A stretch of DNA of 64,000 nt from Methylibium sp. NZG (GCA_001263235.1 LGRD01000030.1:248001-312000); one strand, 5' to 3'. Counted from the stretch's first letter, positions 28,970 through 38,745 are shown. The notes: generated from the sequence alone by a model not told the origin. A program made the numbers and translations.

Positions 28970-29671
28970 CAGCGACTCGACGGTGCACCATTCGCCACCG
29001 CTGACGCGCGACACACCGGCCACCGCGAGGCGGTCTCGGGCCAGGCCGGGCAGGTCGGCCAGCCACTTTTGCGGTCGATGTGGGACAAAACGAGCCGGGT
29101 GGGCCGTTGAGGCATCGATGCCCAACCCGCCGAACGCCTGCGCCACATCGGCCCCCACCTCGAACTGCCGCGGGCCGATGCACGGGCCGAGCCACGCCTG
29201 CAACTGCCGCGGCTCGCAGCGCGCGGCGTCGCACAGAGCCTTGACGGTGGCTTCCAGCACACCCGCGGCCAGGCCGCGCCAGCCGGCGTGAGCCGCGCCA
29301 ACAGCGATGCCGTGGGGCGCGCAGAACAGCACCGGCAGGCAATCGGCGACCTGCACGGCGCAGGCGACGCCAAACTCAGTGGTGATGCTCGCGTCGGCCG
29401 GCTCGGCCGCCTTGCCATGCTGGCCGTCGCGGTGCGTCAGGCGCAGCACGCGCTGACCGTGAACCTGGTTCAGCCAGACCGGCTTGACGCCGATCGCCTG
29501 CTGCAGCAAGACCAGGTTGGCCGCCACGGCCTGTGGGTCGTCGCCCAAACCGTCGCGCAGGTTCAGGCCGTTGAACGGCGCTGCACTCGCGCCGCCGTGG
29601 CGAGTGGTCATCACGGCCTCGACGCCTGGCGCATCCCACGCCGGCACGAGCCAGTCCGGATGCAGCGTCAC
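28889..29671 (-). CDS. pgeF: Peptidoglycan editing factor PgeF (laccase-domain / YfiH family)
   Basis: Copper/zinc-binding family once called polyphenol oxidase; in E. coli it hydrolyses UDP-MurNAc-L-Ser so that serine is not built into peptidoglycan. 260 residues with the three metal ligands: His in NQVHGQRV, Cys in ADCLPVLF and His in AHAGWRG. The family end RDRVTGRMAALIW is present, with only a few residues after it. The start is a GTG overlapping the maiA stop (GTGA), so translation is coupled. Confidence 0.9.
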   Translation of the reverse strand: MTLHPDWLVPAWDAPGVEAVMTTRHGGASAAPFNGLNLRDGLGDDPQAVAANLVLLQQAIGVKPVWLNQVHGQRVLRLTHRDGQHGKAAEPADASITTEFGVACAVQVADCLPVLFCAPHGIAVGAAHAGWRGLAAGVLEATVKALCDAARCEPRQLQAWLGPCIGPRQFEVGADVAQAFGGLGIDASTAHPARFVPHRPQKWLADLPGLARDRLAVAGVSRVSGGEWCTVESLSRFFSFRRDRVTGRMAALIWRDRPGH

Positions 29672-30306
29672 GCCGCGTCCGGGCAGGCCGACGCCTGGGT
29701 CTTGGCGAAGGCGTCGAGCTGCATGCACTCGGCGTGGATGCGCATCACCGTGGGCACGTGGTCGAGCCGACAGTCGAAACGCTGGGCGTTGGCGATCTGC
29801 GGCACCAGCGCGCAGTCGGCCATCGTCGGCGTGTCGCCGTGGCAGAAGCGGCCGGTGGCCGGGTGCTCGCGCAGTTGGCGCTCGACGACCTCGAGCCCGC
29901 TCTCGACCCAATGCCGGTACCACCGGTTCTTGTCGTCCTCGCTGACCTTCAGGTCGTGCACCAGGTAGCGCAGCACGCGCAGGTTGTTGAGCGGGTGGAT
30001 CTCGCAGGCCACGTCCAGCGTGAGCGCCCGGATGCGTGCGCGTGCGAACGCATCGCCCGGAAGGAGTGGTGGCTCGGGGTGTGTCTCCTCCAGGTACTCG
30101 ATGATCGCCAGCGACTGGCTCAGCAGCTTGTCACCGTCCTTCAGGACCGGCACCAGCTTCGAAACCGACAGCTGCGCGTAGCCTTCCTGCAAGTGCTCGT
30201 TGTGCGCCAGGTGCACCGGCAAGTAGTCGTACTTGAGCCCCTTCAAGGCCAGTGCGATGCGCACGCGGTACGAGGCCGAGGAGCGAAAGTAGTTGTAGAG
30301 CTGCAT
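29668..30306 (-). CDS. maiA: Maleylacetoacetate isomerase (zeta-class glutathione transferase)
   Basis: Glutathione-dependent cis-trans isomerisation of maleylacetoacetate in tyrosine/homogentisate breakdown. 212 residues. The N-terminal thioredoxin-like domain starts LYNYFRSSASYRVRIAL, the zeta-class active-site segment, and has the glutathione-binding LSQSLAIIEYLEE. The C-terminal helical domain carries ADCALVPQIANAQRF. No other homogentisate-pathway gene is nearby, so isomerisation of maleylpyruvate or another related substrate is possible. First of a coupled pair with pgeF; divergent from the NUDIX gene. Confidence 0.88.
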   Translation of the reverse strand: MQLYNYFRSSASYRVRIALALKGLKYDYLPVHLAHNEHLQEGYAQLSVSKLVPVLKDGDKLLSQSLAIIEYLEETHPEPPLLPGDAFARARIRALTLDVACEIHPLNNLRVLRYLVHDLKVSEDDKNRWYRHWVESGLEVVERQLREHPATGRFCHGDTPTMADCALVPQIANAQRFDCRLDHVPTVMRIHAECMQLDAFAKTQASACPDAA

Positions 30307-30366
30307 CGGCGCGTCCTTCAGCCATCGTGGGGGCAATGATGATGCCATGTGGGTAAACTGCCTCGC

Positions 30367-30912
30367 ATGTTCCAGCCCCGCAGCATCAAGCATTGCAAGC
30401 TCTGTGGCGGCGCCGCCGTCTACGCCGTGCCGTCCGACGACAACCGCGAACGCGCCACCTGCACCGTGTGCGCCACCATCCACTACGAGAACCCGATCAA
30501 CGTCGTCGGGACCGTGCCCGCGTGGGCTGACCAGGTGCTGCTGTGCCGGCGCAACATCGAGCCGCGCCACGGCTTCTGGACGCTGCCGGCCGGCTTCCTC
30601 GAAATGGGCGAGAGCACAGCCGAAGGCGCGGTGCGCGAGACCGTCGAAGAAGCCGGCGCGCACATCGAGCTGCAGGACCTGTTCACGGTGCTGAACGTCG
30701 TGCGCGTGGGCCAGTTGCACCTGTACTACCGCGCCCGCCTGCTCGACACCGAGTTCGACCCCGGGCCCGAGACCATCGAGGCGCGCCTCTTCACCGAAGA
30801 CCAGATTCCCTGGGAAGAACTCGCCTTCCGAACCGTGCGCGAAACGCTGAAGCGCTATTTCGAAGACCGGCGCCAGGGCCGCTTCGGCGTTCACACCGCC
30901 GACATCGGCTGA
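30367..30912 (+). CDS. NUDIX hydrolase with N-terminal zinc ribbon
   Basis: 181 residues. The first 40 hold a four-Cys zinc ribbon (CKLCGG ... CTVCAT), then a NUDIX domain with the complete box: Gly at GFLEMGES, the REx2EE part at RETVEEAG. The zinc-ribbon form is widespread in betaproteobacteria; substrates suggested for the group include ADP-ribose-like or nicotinamide nucleotides, but the sequence does not settle this. I used ATG 30367; a GTG six codons earlier is possible. It is divergent from maiA, 60 bases apart. Confidence 0.88.
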   Translation: MFQPRSIKHCKLCGGAAVYAVPSDDNRERATCTVCATIHYENPINVVGTVPAWADQVLLCRRNIEPRHGFWTLPAGFLEMGESTAEGAVRETVEEAGAHIELQDLFTVLNVVRVGQLHLYYRARLLDTEFDPGPETIEARLFTEDQIPWEELAFRTVRETLKRYFEDRRQGRFGVHTADIG

Positions 30913-30970
30913 CAAAAGCGGCTCGGTCGCACGCCGGCTGCAACCGCTCACCCCACAAAAGGCCACCTTC

Positions 30971-31741
30971 ATGATGAACGACCTGTTCTCGCTCCAGGGC
31001 CGAACCGCGCTGATCACCGGCGGCTCGCGCGGCATCGGCCGCATGATCGCGGCGGGCTTCATCGCCCAGGGCGCGCGCGTCTACATCTCGTCGCGCAAGG
31101 CGGCCGCGTGCGACGCCACCGCTGCGGAGTTGGCAAAGGCGGGCCACTGCGTCTCGCTGCCAGCCGATGTGTCGACCACCGCCGGTGCGCAGGCGCTGGC
31201 GGCGGCCTTCGGCCAGCACGAGAAGCGGCTCGACATCCTCGTCAACAACGCTGGCGCGGCCTGGGGCGAAGCCTTTGACGAGTTCACCGAGGCGGGCTGG
31301 GACAAGGTGCTGGACCTGAACCTGAAGGCGCCCTTCTTCCTGACGCAGGTGCTGGCGCCGTTGCTGCGCGAGGCCGCGAAGTCGCAGCCCGCCAAGGTCA
31401 TCAACATCGCCTCGATCGACGGCGTGTCGGTCAACCCGATGGAGACCTACTCGTACGCCGCCAGCAAGGCCGGCCTGATCCACCTGACGCGGCGTATGGC
31501 GCTGCGCCTGGTCAAGGACAACATCGTCGTCACCGCCATCGCGCCCGGCGCGTTCGCCTCCGACATGAACCGCGACGCCCGCGACCACGCCGACGACGTG
31601 GCGCAGCGCATCCCCGCTGGCCGCATCGGCCGCGACGAGGACATGGCCGGCGCCGCCATCTACCTCGCCTCGCGCGCGGGCGATTACGTGGTCGGCTCGA
31701 CGCTGGTGGTGGACGGCGGCGTCACGCACGCACGGGGGTGA
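30971..31741 (+). CDS. SDR family oxidoreductase (RhlG / 3-oxoacyl reductase-like)
   Basis: 256-residue classical short-chain dehydrogenase: TGGSRGIGRM cofactor motif (residues 16-25), NNAGAAWGE (about 90), catalytic Ser in NIASIDG and Tyr/Lys in YSYAASKAG. Overall pattern, including INIASIDGVSVNPMETYSYA-type sequence around the active site, resembles the RhlG group of 3-oxoacyl reductases, which use NADPH. The substrate is unknown. It stands alone between the NUDIX gene and the convergent lpdA. Confidence 0.87.
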   Translation: MMNDLFSLQGRTALITGGSRGIGRMIAAGFIAQGARVYISSRKAAACDATAAELAKAGHCVSLPADVSTTAGAQALAAAFGQHEKRLDILVNNAGAAWGEAFDEFTEAGWDKVLDLNLKAPFFLTQVLAPLLREAAKSQPAKVINIASIDGVSVNPMETYSYAASKAGLIHLTRRMALRLVKDNIVVTAIAPGAFASDMNRDARDHADDVAQRIPAGRIGRDEDMAGAAIYLASRAGDYVVGSTLVVDGGVTHARG

Positions 31742-31759
31742 GGCCGTTCGCTGCGCGCT

Positions 31760-33562
31760 CTACCGCTTGACCGGCGGCAGGTCTGTGCAAACACCCTCGT
31801 AAGCCTCGGCCGCCAGCCCGATGCTCTCGCCCAGCGTCGGGTGCGGGTGGATCGTCTTGCCGATGTCCACGCCGTCGGCGCCCATCTCGATGGCCAGCGC
31901 CACCTCGCCGATCATGTCGCCCGCATGCGTGCCGACGATGCCGCCGCCGACGATGCGGTGCGTCTCTTCGCTGAACAGCAGCTTGGTGAAGCCTTCGTCG
32001 CGGCCGTTCGCAATCGCGCGGCCAGAGGCGTTCCACGGGAACAGGCCTTTCTTGACCTTGATGCCGCTCGCCTTCGCTTCGTCCTCGGTCAAGCCGACCC
32101 ACGCGACCTCGGGGTCGGTGTAGGCCACGCTCGGGATCACGCGCGCGTTGAACGCCGCTTTGCTGTTGCCGGCCGCCACTTCGGCCGCGACGTGCGCCTC
32201 GTGCACCGCCTTGTGCGCCAGCATCGGCTGGCCGACGATGTCGCCGATGGCGAAGATGTGCGGCACGTTGGTGCGCATCTGGATGTCCACCGGGATGAAG
32301 CCGCGATCACTCACCGCCACGCCGGCCTTGTCGGCGCCGACGCGTTTGCCGTTGGGCACACGGCCCACGGCCTGCAGCACCATGTCGTAGAGCTGCGGCT
32401 CCTTCGGCGCGCCCTCGCCTTCGAACCTGACGAGGATGCCGTCCTTCGTCGCCTCGCCGCCGACCGTCTTGGTCTTGAGCATGATGTTGTCGAAGCGCGG
32501 CGCGTTCATCTTCTGCCACACCTTGACCAGGTCGCGGTCGGCGCCTTGCATCAGGCCGTCGAGCATCTCGACCACGTCTAGGCGTGCGCCAAGCGTCGAA
32601 TACACCGTGCCCATCTCCAGCCCGATGATGCCGCCGCCGACGATCAGCATGCGCTTCGGGTTCTGGCGCAACTCGAGCGCGCCGGTGGAGGTGACGACGC
32701 GCGGGTCGTCTTTGGGCAGGAAGGGCAGCTTCACCGCTTCCGAGCCGGCGGCGATGATGGCTTGCTTGAATTTGATGGTTTGCGTGGCTCCGTCCTTCGT
32801 CATCACGACCTTCAGGTGGTGCGGGTCGGCGAACTCGCCCGTGCCTTGCACCACCGTGACCTTGCGCATCTTGGCCATGGCTGCCAGGCCGCCGGTGAGC
32901 TTGCCGATGACCTTTTCCTTGTGCGTCTTCAGCTTGCCCAGGTCGACCTTCGGCGGCGCAAAGGTGACGCCCATCGCCTCGAAGTGCTTCACCTCGTCCA
33001 TCACCGCGGCCACGTGCAGCAGCGCCTTGGACGGAATGCAGCCGACGTTCAGGCACACGCCGCCGAGGGTCGCAAAGCGTTCGACGAGCACCGTCTTCAT
33101 GCCGAGGTCGGCCGCGCGGAACGCTGCCGAGTAGCCGCCGGGGCCAGCGCCGAGCACGAGCACGTCGCACTCCAGGTCCGCCGCGCCCGAAAACTGCGCC
33201 GCTGTCGGCGCCACCGCACCCGCACTCCCTCCCCCGCTGGGGGAGGGCTGGGGTGGGGGCGCGACCTTGGCCGCGCTCGTCGGCGCAGCAGCCGGCGCAG
33301 CCGCAGTGGCACCAGCGCCCGCCCCCGCCGCCTCCAACGACAAAATCACCGACCCCTCGTTGACCGTGTCCCCGATCTTCAGCTTCAGCGCCTTCACCAC
33401 GCCGGCATGCGACGACGGAATCTCCATCGACGCCTTGTCGCTCTCCACCGTCACCAGGCTCTGCTCAGCCTTGACCGTGTCACCCGGCTTGACCAGCACC
33501 TCGATGACGGCCACGTCCTTGAAGTCGCCGATGTCGGGAACCTTGATGTCGATGAGGGCCAT
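31760..33562 (-). CDS. lpdA: Dihydrolipoamide dehydrogenase with N-terminal lipoyl domain (PDH E3)
   Basis: Reoxidises dihydrolipoamide of the pyruvate dehydrogenase complex with FAD and NAD. 600 residues. A lipoyl domain (1-78, lipoyl Lys43 in ESDKASME) is followed by an Ala/Pro linker (80-128) containing the stretch [11 protein letters not shown] encoded by a palindromic repeat. The flavoprotein follows with [11 protein letters not shown] (about 138-148), the redox pair Cys170/Cys175 ([13 protein letters not shown]) and a C-terminal dimer domain with HPHPTLGE. Last gene of aceE-aceF-BPH-lpdA, starting 2 bases after the BPH stop with an AAAGG site inside BPH. Confidence 0.97.
   Translation of the reverse strand: MALIDIKVPDIGDFKDVAVIEVLVKPGDTVKAEQSLVTVESDKASMEIPSSHAGVVKALKLKIGDTVNEGSVILSLEAAGAGAGATAAAPAAAPTSAAKVAPPPQPSPSGGGSAGAVAPTAAQFSGAADLECDVLVLGAGPGGYSAAFRAADLGMKTVLVERFATLGGVCLNVGCIPSKALLHVAAVMDEVKHFEAMGVTFAPPKVDLGKLKTHKEKVIGKLTGGLAAMAKMRKVTVVQGTGEFADPHHLKVVMTKDGATQTIKFKQAIIAAGSEAVKLPFLPKDDPRVVTSTGALELRQNPKRMLIVGGGIIGLEMGTVYSTLGARLDVVEMLDGLMQGADRDLVKVWQKMNAPRFDNIMLKTKTVGGEATKDGILVRFEGEGAPKEPQLYDMVLQAVGRVPNGKRVGADKAGVAVSDRGFIPVDIQMRTNVPHIFAIGDIVGQPMLAHKAVHEAHVAAEVAAGNSKAAFNARVIPSVAYTDPEVAWVGLTEDEAKASGIKVKKGLFPWNASGRAIANGRDEGFTKLLFSEETHRIVGGGIVGTHAGDMIGEVALAIEMGADGVDIGKTIHPHPTLGESIGLAAEAYEGVCTDLPPVKR
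33227..33247. repeat. REP-like palindrome inside the lpdA linker
   Basis: Perfect 9-bp inverted repeat CCCTCCCCC / GGGGGAGGG with loop GCT, flanked by GGCTGGGGTGGGGGC. GC-clamped palindromes of just this form are common interspersed repeats in Burkholderiales genomes (recalled, not searched). On the coding strand it supplies the [11 protein letters not shown] part of the linker between the lipoyl and FAD domains. Confidence 0.65.
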
Positions 33563-33564
33563 GC

Positions 33565-34143
33565 TCAGCCTTTCGCTTTCAGTTTGATGGTGTGGGCGCG
33601 AACCGGCCCCGCAGAGTTCTTGTCGAATTCGCAGCCGGCGCGAACACCGACCTCGGCCAGCTCGCGCGCCGTTTTCGCCTTGTCGAACGACGCATGCATC
33701 GCCCCCAACGCAAACGCGCGTCCGGTGCCGATGCCCCAGAAGCGGTCGAACTCGAACACCTCGCGGTACGAGTAAACGCCGAAGATGCCGGCCGGGTTGG
33801 CGATCAGCGCGGTGAACTGCATGCTCTCGTACGGGTCGGCGTCTTCTTCCTTGGTGTTGAGGAAGAAGTGCTCCTTCAGCTTGGGGTGCAGCTTCAGGAA
33901 GGTGTCGAACACCTGGTCGCGCGAGTGCAGCTTCAGCTCGTCGGCGGGCAGCGCTGTGAGGGCCTTGCGCAAAACGGGGAAATGCGCGGTTGTGCCCGAC
34001 ATGCCGACCCACGAATCGCCCACCTTGAAGAGCTTCTCGTTCGCTTCGTAGCCGTGCGCGAGACGCGTGTCGCCGAAGGTCACAAGGCTGTCTGAAGCGA
34101 TCGCCACGGTGCCGCCCCTGCGAACCACCACGACGGTCGTCAC
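33565..34143 (-). CDS. Beta-proteobacterial proteasome homologue (BPH), HslV-like Ntn peptidase
   Basis: 192-residue proteasome-fold N-terminal-nucleophile protein. Reading from the GTG that overlaps the aceF stop gives Met-Thr-Thr-Val-Val; removal of Met exposes Thr1 as in HslV (TTIVSVRR versus TTVVVVRR here). Asp17 is kept in [11 protein letters not shown], a Lys that can match Lys33 is in NEKLF, and VGMSGTTA aligns with the GFAGGTAD region. Length and motifs fit HslV-sized subunits, but no HslU ATPase is adjacent. The sequence fits BPH, the class named by comparative genomics in betaproteobacteria. It is wedged between aceF and lpdA with a 4-base overlap and a 2-base gap. Confidence 0.8.
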   Translation of the reverse strand: MTTVVVVRRGGTVAIASDSLVTFGDTRLAHGYEANEKLFKVGDSWVGMSGTTAHFPVLRKALTALPADELKLHSRDQVFDTFLKLHPKLKEHFFLNTKEEDADPYESMQFTALIANPAGIFGVYSYREVFEFDRFWGIGTGRAFALGAMHASFDKAKTARELAEVGVRAGCEFDKNSAGPVRAHTIKLKAKG

Positions 34144-35834
34144 AACAGTACGCGTCGGAAGTCGCCGAGGATCTGGCCCAGGTAGGCGTTGAACCGCGCC
34201 GCCGCCGCACCGTCGATCACGCGGTGGTCCCAGCTCAGGCTCAGCGGCAGCATCAGACGCGGCTGGAATGCCTTGCCGTCCCACACCGGCTCGATGCTGC
34301 TCTTGCACACGCCCAGGATCGACACCTCGGGCGCGTTGATGATCGGCGTGAAGTAGCGCCCGCCGATGCCGCCCAGCGACGAGATCGAGAAGCAGCCGCC
34401 GCTCATTTCGGCCGGGCTCAGCTTGCCGTCGCGCGCCTTCTTGGCCAGCTCGCTCATCTCGGCGCTGATCTGCATCACGCCCTTCTTGTCGGCGTCCTTG
34501 ATCACCGGGACCATCAGGCCGTTGGGCGTATCGGCGGCGAAACCGATGTGGAAGTACTGCTTCAGCACGATCTGCTCGCCGTCGAGCGAGGCGTTGAACT
34601 CGGGGAACTTCTTGAGCGCCGCGACGCTGGCCTTGATGAGGAAAGCGAGCATCGTGATCTTGACGCCGGACTTCTCGTTCTCCTTGTTGGTCTGGACGCG
34701 GAAGGCCTCCAGGTCGGTGATGTCGGCGTCGTCGTGGTTGGTGACGTGCGGGATCACGACCCAGTTGCGGTGCAGGTTGGCGCCGCTGATCTTCTTGATG
34801 CGCGACAGGTCCTTGCGCTCGACCGCGCCGAACTTGGTGAAGTCGACCTGCGGCCAGGCCAGCAGGCCAGGGAAGGTGCCACCGCCTCCAGCCGCCGCAG
34901 CGGCCGGTGCTTTCGCAGCCTGCGCCTTGGTCTGAACGCTGCCAGCCATCACGCCCTTGACGAAGCTTTGCACGTCGGATTGCGTGATGCGGCCTTTGGG
35001 GCCGCTGCCCTTCACTTCTGCGAGCAGAACGCCGAGTTCGCGGGCGAGCTTGCGGATCGTCGGGGAGGCGTGCGGCAGCGTGCCCGTGGTGGCCGTTGGC
35101 TGGTGCGCCGGCATCGCAGCAGGCGCTGCTGGAACCGGGGCGGACGACGGCGCGGCGGCCGATGAGGCTGGCGTCGCAGCGGCCGTGGCAGGGGCGGACG
35201 AAGCCGAAGCCGCAGAACCCGCAGAACCAGCGGTAGCGACCGCGGCTCCAGCAGCCATCACCACCGCCACCGGCGTGCCCTTGGCCACCTTGTCACCGAT
35301 CTTGACGAGCACCTCCTTCACCACCCCGGCGTGCGACGACGGGATCTCCATCGACGCCTTGTCGCTCTCGACGGTGATGAGGCTCTGCTCGGCCTTGATC
35401 GTGTCGCCGGGCTTGATGAGGACTTCGATCACCGCCACTTCGTCGAAGTCGCCGATGTCGGGCACGAGCACATTGACCGGGCCGGCTGCAGCGGCGGCAG
35501 GTGCTGCCGCCGGAGCCACCACCGGCGCGGGAGCGGCCACCGCAGATGCGGCGGGCGCAGCGGCCGCAGCCGCCGGCGCCGCCACGGCCGCACCGCCCTC
35601 GGACTCCAGCACCACCACGGCCGAGCCCTCGGCCACCTTGTCACCGAGCTTGACCAGCAGGCTCTTCACCACGCCCGCGTGCGAGGACGGAATTTCCATC
35701 GACGCCTTGTCCGATTCCACCGTGATCAGCGACTGCTCGGCCTTCACCGTGTCGCCCGGCTTGACCAGCAACTCGATCACCGCGACCTCCGCGAAGTCGC
35801 CGATGTCGGGAACCTTGACTTCCACCACTGCCAT
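34140..35834 (-). CDS. aceF: Dihydrolipoamide acetyltransferase (PDH E2) with two lipoyl domains
   Basis: Core of the pyruvate dehydrogenase complex; transfers acetyl from lipoyl groups to CoA. 564 residues: two lipoyl domains (lipoyl Lys43 and Lys159, both in ESDKASME), two long Ala/Pro linkers, a peripheral-subunit-binding domain (about 258-295, [13 protein letters not shown]) and the trimer-forming acyltransferase domain ending in [15 protein letters not shown] (His537, Asp541). The start ATG gives [12 protein letters not shown]. It is 48 bases after aceE; its stop overlaps the BPH start. Confidence 0.97.
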   Translation of the reverse strand: MAVVEVKVPDIGDFAEVAVIELLVKPGDTVKAEQSLITVESDKASMEIPSSHAGVVKSLLVKLGDKVAEGSAVVVLESEGGAAVAAPAAAAAAPAASAVAAPAPVVAPAAAPAAAAAGPVNVLVPDIGDFDEVAVIEVLIKPGDTIKAEQSLITVESDKASMEIPSSHAGVVKEVLVKIGDKVAKGTPVAVVMAAGAAVATAGSAGSAASASSAPATAAATPASSAAAPSSAPVPAAPAAMPAHQPTATTGTLPHASPTIRKLARELGVLLAEVKGSGPKGRITQSDVQSFVKGVMAGSVQTKAQAAKAPAAAAAGGGGTFPGLLAWPQVDFTKFGAVERKDLSRIKKISGANLHRNWVVIPHVTNHDDADITDLEAFRVQTNKENEKSGVKITMLAFLIKASVAALKKFPEFNASLDGEQIVLKQYFHIGFAADTPNGLMVPVIKDADKKGVMQISAEMSELAKKARDGKLSPAEMSGGCFSISSLGGIGGRYFTPIINAPEVSILGVCKSSIEPVWDGKAFQPRLMLPLSLSWDHRVIDGAAAARFNAYLGQILGDFRRVLL

Positions 35835-35882
35835 GTTTCGTCTCCGGGTGTTGTTCTGAGGGTCAGGCACTCATGCGCCTGG

Positions 35883-38588
35883 TCACGCGTACAGCGGGTT
35901 GAGCTTGTCAGTGTCGATGCCGTACTTCTGGATGGCCTCGGCCACCTTGGCCAGCGGCACCGTGCCCTCGTCGGCCAGCGTCTTCAGCGCGGCCACCACG
36001 ATGTAGTGGCGATTCACCTCGAAGTGCTCGCGCAGCTTGCTGCGGAAGTCGCTGCGGCCGAAGCCGTCGGTGCCCAGCACTTTGTAGGTTCGCCCCTTCG
36101 GCATGAAGGCGCGAATCTGCTCGGCGTAGTTCTTCATGTAGTCGGTCGAGGCGATCACCGGGCCGGCGTACTTGTCGAGCTGCTGCGCGACGAAGGGCAC
36201 GCGCGGTTTGGCGGTCGGGTGCAGCAGGTTCCAGCGCTCCACGTCCTGGCCGTCGCGCGCCAGTTCGTTGAAGCTCGGGCAACTCCACACATTGGCCGAC
36301 ACGCCCCACTCCTTGCTCAGCAGCGCCTTGGCGGCCATGCTTTCGCGCAGGATCGTGCCGCTGCCCAGCAGGTTGACGCGCGGTGTTTTCTTCGCGCCTT
36401 CTTCCAGCAGGTACATGCCCTTGATGATCTGCTCCTCGGTGCCGGCTTTCAGGCCCGGCATCGGGTAGTTCTCGTTCAGCAGCGTGATGTAGAAGTAGAC
36501 GTTGTCCTGGTTCTCGACCATGCGCTTCAGGCCGTGGTGCAGGATCACTCCGACCTCGTGCGCGAACGTCGGGTCATAGCTGATGCAGTTGGGAATGGTG
36601 CCGGCCAGGATGTGGCTGTGGCCGTCTTCGTGCTGCAGCCCTTCGCCGTTCAGCGTGGTGCGGCCCGAGGTGCCGCCGAGCAGGAATCCGCGCGCCTGCA
36701 TGTCGCCGGCCGCCCACGCCATGTCGCCGATGCGCTGGAAGCCGAACATCGAGTAGTAGATGTAGAACGGGATCATGATGCGGTTGTTCGTCGAGTACGA
36801 CGTGGCCGCTGCCACCCAGCTCGCCATGCCGCCCGCTTCGTTGATGCCTTCCTGCAGGATCTGGCCGGCCTTGTCTTCGCGGTAGTACATCACCTGGTCC
36901 TTGTCGACCGGTGTGTACTTCTGCCCTTCGGGGTTGTAAATGCCGATCTGGCGGAACAGGCCCTCCATGCCGAAGGTGCGCGCCTCGTCGACGAGGATGG
37001 GCACGGTGCGCGGGCCCAGGTCCTTGTCGCGCAGCAGCGTGTTGAGAAAGCGCACGTAGGCCTGCGTGGTGCTGATCTCGCGGCCTTCCGCCGTCGGGTC
37101 GAGCACGGCCTTGAAGGTTTCGATCGGCGGCACGGTGAACTTCTCGTCCGCCTTTGCGCGACGCTTGGGCAGGTAGCCACCGAGCGCGGCGCGGCGCTCG
37201 TGCAGGTACTTCATCTCCGGCGTGTCGTCGGCCGGTTTGTAGAACGGGATCTTCGGCAACTCGCTGTCGGGGATGGGAATGTTGAAGCGGTCGCGGAAGC
37301 GGCGGATGTCGTCGTCGGTGAGCTTCTTGGTCTGGTGCGCGGTGTTCTTGCCTTCACCGGCTTCGCCCATGCCCCAGCCCTTGACCGTCTTGACCAGCAG
37401 CACGGTCGGCTGACCCTGCGTGTGGTACGCGCGGTGGAAGGCGGCGTAGACCTTGCCGGCGTCGTGTCCGCCGCGGCGCAACGCGAAGATGTCTTCGTCG
37501 CTCATCTTGGCCACCATCTCCAGCGTGCGCGGGTCGCGGCCGAAGAAGTTCTTGCGCACGAAGGCGCCGTCGTTGGCCTTGAAGGCCTGGTAGTCGCCGT
37601 CCAGCGTGTCCATCATGATCTTGCGCAGCGCGCCGTCCTTGTCGCGCGCGAGCAGCGGGTCCCAGTTGCTGCCCCACAGCAGCTTGAGCACGTTCCAGCC
37701 CGCGCCGCGGAACTCGCCCTCGAGCTCCTGCACGATCTTGCCGTTGCCGCGCACCGGGCCGTCCAGCCGCTGCAAGTTGCAGTTGATGACGAAGACCAGG
37801 TTGTCGAGCTTCTCGCGCGCCGCCAGGCCGATGGCTCCGAGCGACTCGGGCTCGTCCATTTCGCCGTCGCCGCAGAACACCCACACTTTGCGCGCCGCTG
37901 TGTCGGCAATGCCGCGGGCGTGCAGGTACTTCAAAAATCGCGCCTGGTAGATCGCCATCAGCGGCCCCAGGCCCATGCTGACGGTCGGGAACTGCCAGAA
38001 GTCGGGCATCAGCTTCGGGTGCGGGTAGCTCGAAATGCCTTTGCCGGCGACCTCCTGGCGGAAGTTCAGCAGTTGCTCTTCGGTCAGCCGGCCTTCGAGA
38101 AAAGCACGGGCGTAAATGCCAGGCGCGCTGTGGCCCTGGATGTACAGCAGGTCGCCACCGTGGCCGTTGCCGTCGGCGTGCCAGAAGTGGTTGAAGCCAG
38201 CCGCGAACATGTGCGCCAGCGAGGCAAAGCTGGAGATGTGGCCGCCCAGGTCCCCGCCGTCTTCCGGGTTGTGGCGGTTGGCCTTGACGACCAGCGCCAT
38301 CGCGTTCCAGCGCATGTACGCGCGCAGGCGGCCTTCGAGTTCGAGGTTGCCGGGGCTGTGCTCTTCCTCTTCCGGCTCGATGGTGTTGACGTAGGCGGTG
38401 TTGGCCGAGAACGGCATGTCCATGCTGTTCTGGCGCGCGTGTTCAAGCAACTGTTCCAGCAGAAAGTGCGCTCTTTCGCGCCCTTCTGACTCGATCACGC
38501 TCGAAAGCGCCTCGAGCCACTCACGGGTCTCTTGCGCGTCTGCGTCGTTTGCTGCGGCTCCACCCCGCGATTCAGGCACTGCGGACAT
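35883..38588 (-). CDS. aceE: Pyruvate dehydrogenase E1, homodimeric type
   Basis: Thiamine-diphosphate-dependent decarboxylation of pyruvate and reductive acetylation of E2. 901 residues, close to E. coli AceE (887). Visible features are the E1 N-terminus (ETREWLEALSSVIESEG), HSAPGIYARAFLEGRL, the TPP/Mg motif GDGEMDEPES near residue 236-245, and the conserved later blocks GGTSGRTTLNGEGLQHEDGH-type and DGFGRSD. GGAG lies 8 bases before the ATG. First gene of the PDH operon; divergent from the histidine kinase gene, with 157 AT-richer bases between. Confidence 0.98.
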   Translation of the reverse strand: MSAVPESRGGAAANDADAQETREWLEALSSVIESEGRERAHFLLEQLLEHARQNSMDMPFSANTAYVNTIEPEEEEHSPGNLELEGRLRAYMRWNAMALVVKANRHNPEDGGDLGGHISSFASLAHMFAAGFNHFWHADGNGHGGDLLYIQGHSAPGIYARAFLEGRLTEEQLLNFRQEVAGKGISSYPHPKLMPDFWQFPTVSMGLGPLMAIYQARFLKYLHARGIADTAARKVWVFCGDGEMDEPESLGAIGLAAREKLDNLVFVINCNLQRLDGPVRGNGKIVQELEGEFRGAGWNVLKLLWGSNWDPLLARDKDGALRKIMMDTLDGDYQAFKANDGAFVRKNFFGRDPRTLEMVAKMSDEDIFALRRGGHDAGKVYAAFHRAYHTQGQPTVLLVKTVKGWGMGEAGEGKNTAHQTKKLTDDDIRRFRDRFNIPIPDSELPKIPFYKPADDTPEMKYLHERRAALGGYLPKRRAKADEKFTVPPIETFKAVLDPTAEGREISTTQAYVRFLNTLLRDKDLGPRTVPILVDEARTFGMEGLFRQIGIYNPEGQKYTPVDKDQVMYYREDKAGQILQEGINEAGGMASWVAAATSYSTNNRIMIPFYIYYSMFGFQRIGDMAWAAGDMQARGFLLGGTSGRTTLNGEGLQHEDGHSHILAGTIPNCISYDPTFAHEVGVILHHGLKRMVENQDNVYFYITLLNENYPMPGLKAGTEEQIIKGMYLLEEGAKKTPRVNLLGSGTILRESMAAKALLSKEWGVSANVWSCPSFNELARDGQDVERWNLLHPTAKPRVPFVAQQLDKYAGPVIASTDYMKNYAEQIRAFMPKGRTYKVLGTDGFGRSDFRSKLREHFEVNRHYIVVAALKTLADEGTVPLAKVAEAIQKYGIDTDKLNPLYA

Positions 38589-38745
38589 GTCTTGTCTCCG
38601 TTTCTCGATGAGATTGCAAATCGAAGTTTCTCACATCTTCGTTCGTTTTCAAATAGCGCGACACATTCCTATATTATGAAATTCCAGTCTCAACACTCGC
38701 AGCGCCCCGATCCCGGCGGAGCACGCACCGATTGATAATGCTGCG
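38589..38745. promoter_or_regulatory. Divergent promoter region of aceE and the PAS kinase gene
   Basis: 157 bases clearly richer in A and T than the surroundings (for example CACATTCCTATATTATGAAA), between two divergent starts. Promoters for both directions must lie here. I see no clean sigma-70 pair at proper spacing and no inverted repeat convincing enough to call a PdhR-type operator. Confidence 0.45.

Noticed and set aside
33565-34143. Calling the proteasome-like gene hslV
   Set aside because: No hslU neighbour, no close full-length identity to HslV, and the gene sits in the PDH operon; the BPH class fits better.
35331-38489. A 1052-codon open frame on the plus strand opposite aceF and aceE
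   Set aside because: Antisense to two certain genes and with composition typical of shadow frames; no ribosome site or domain.
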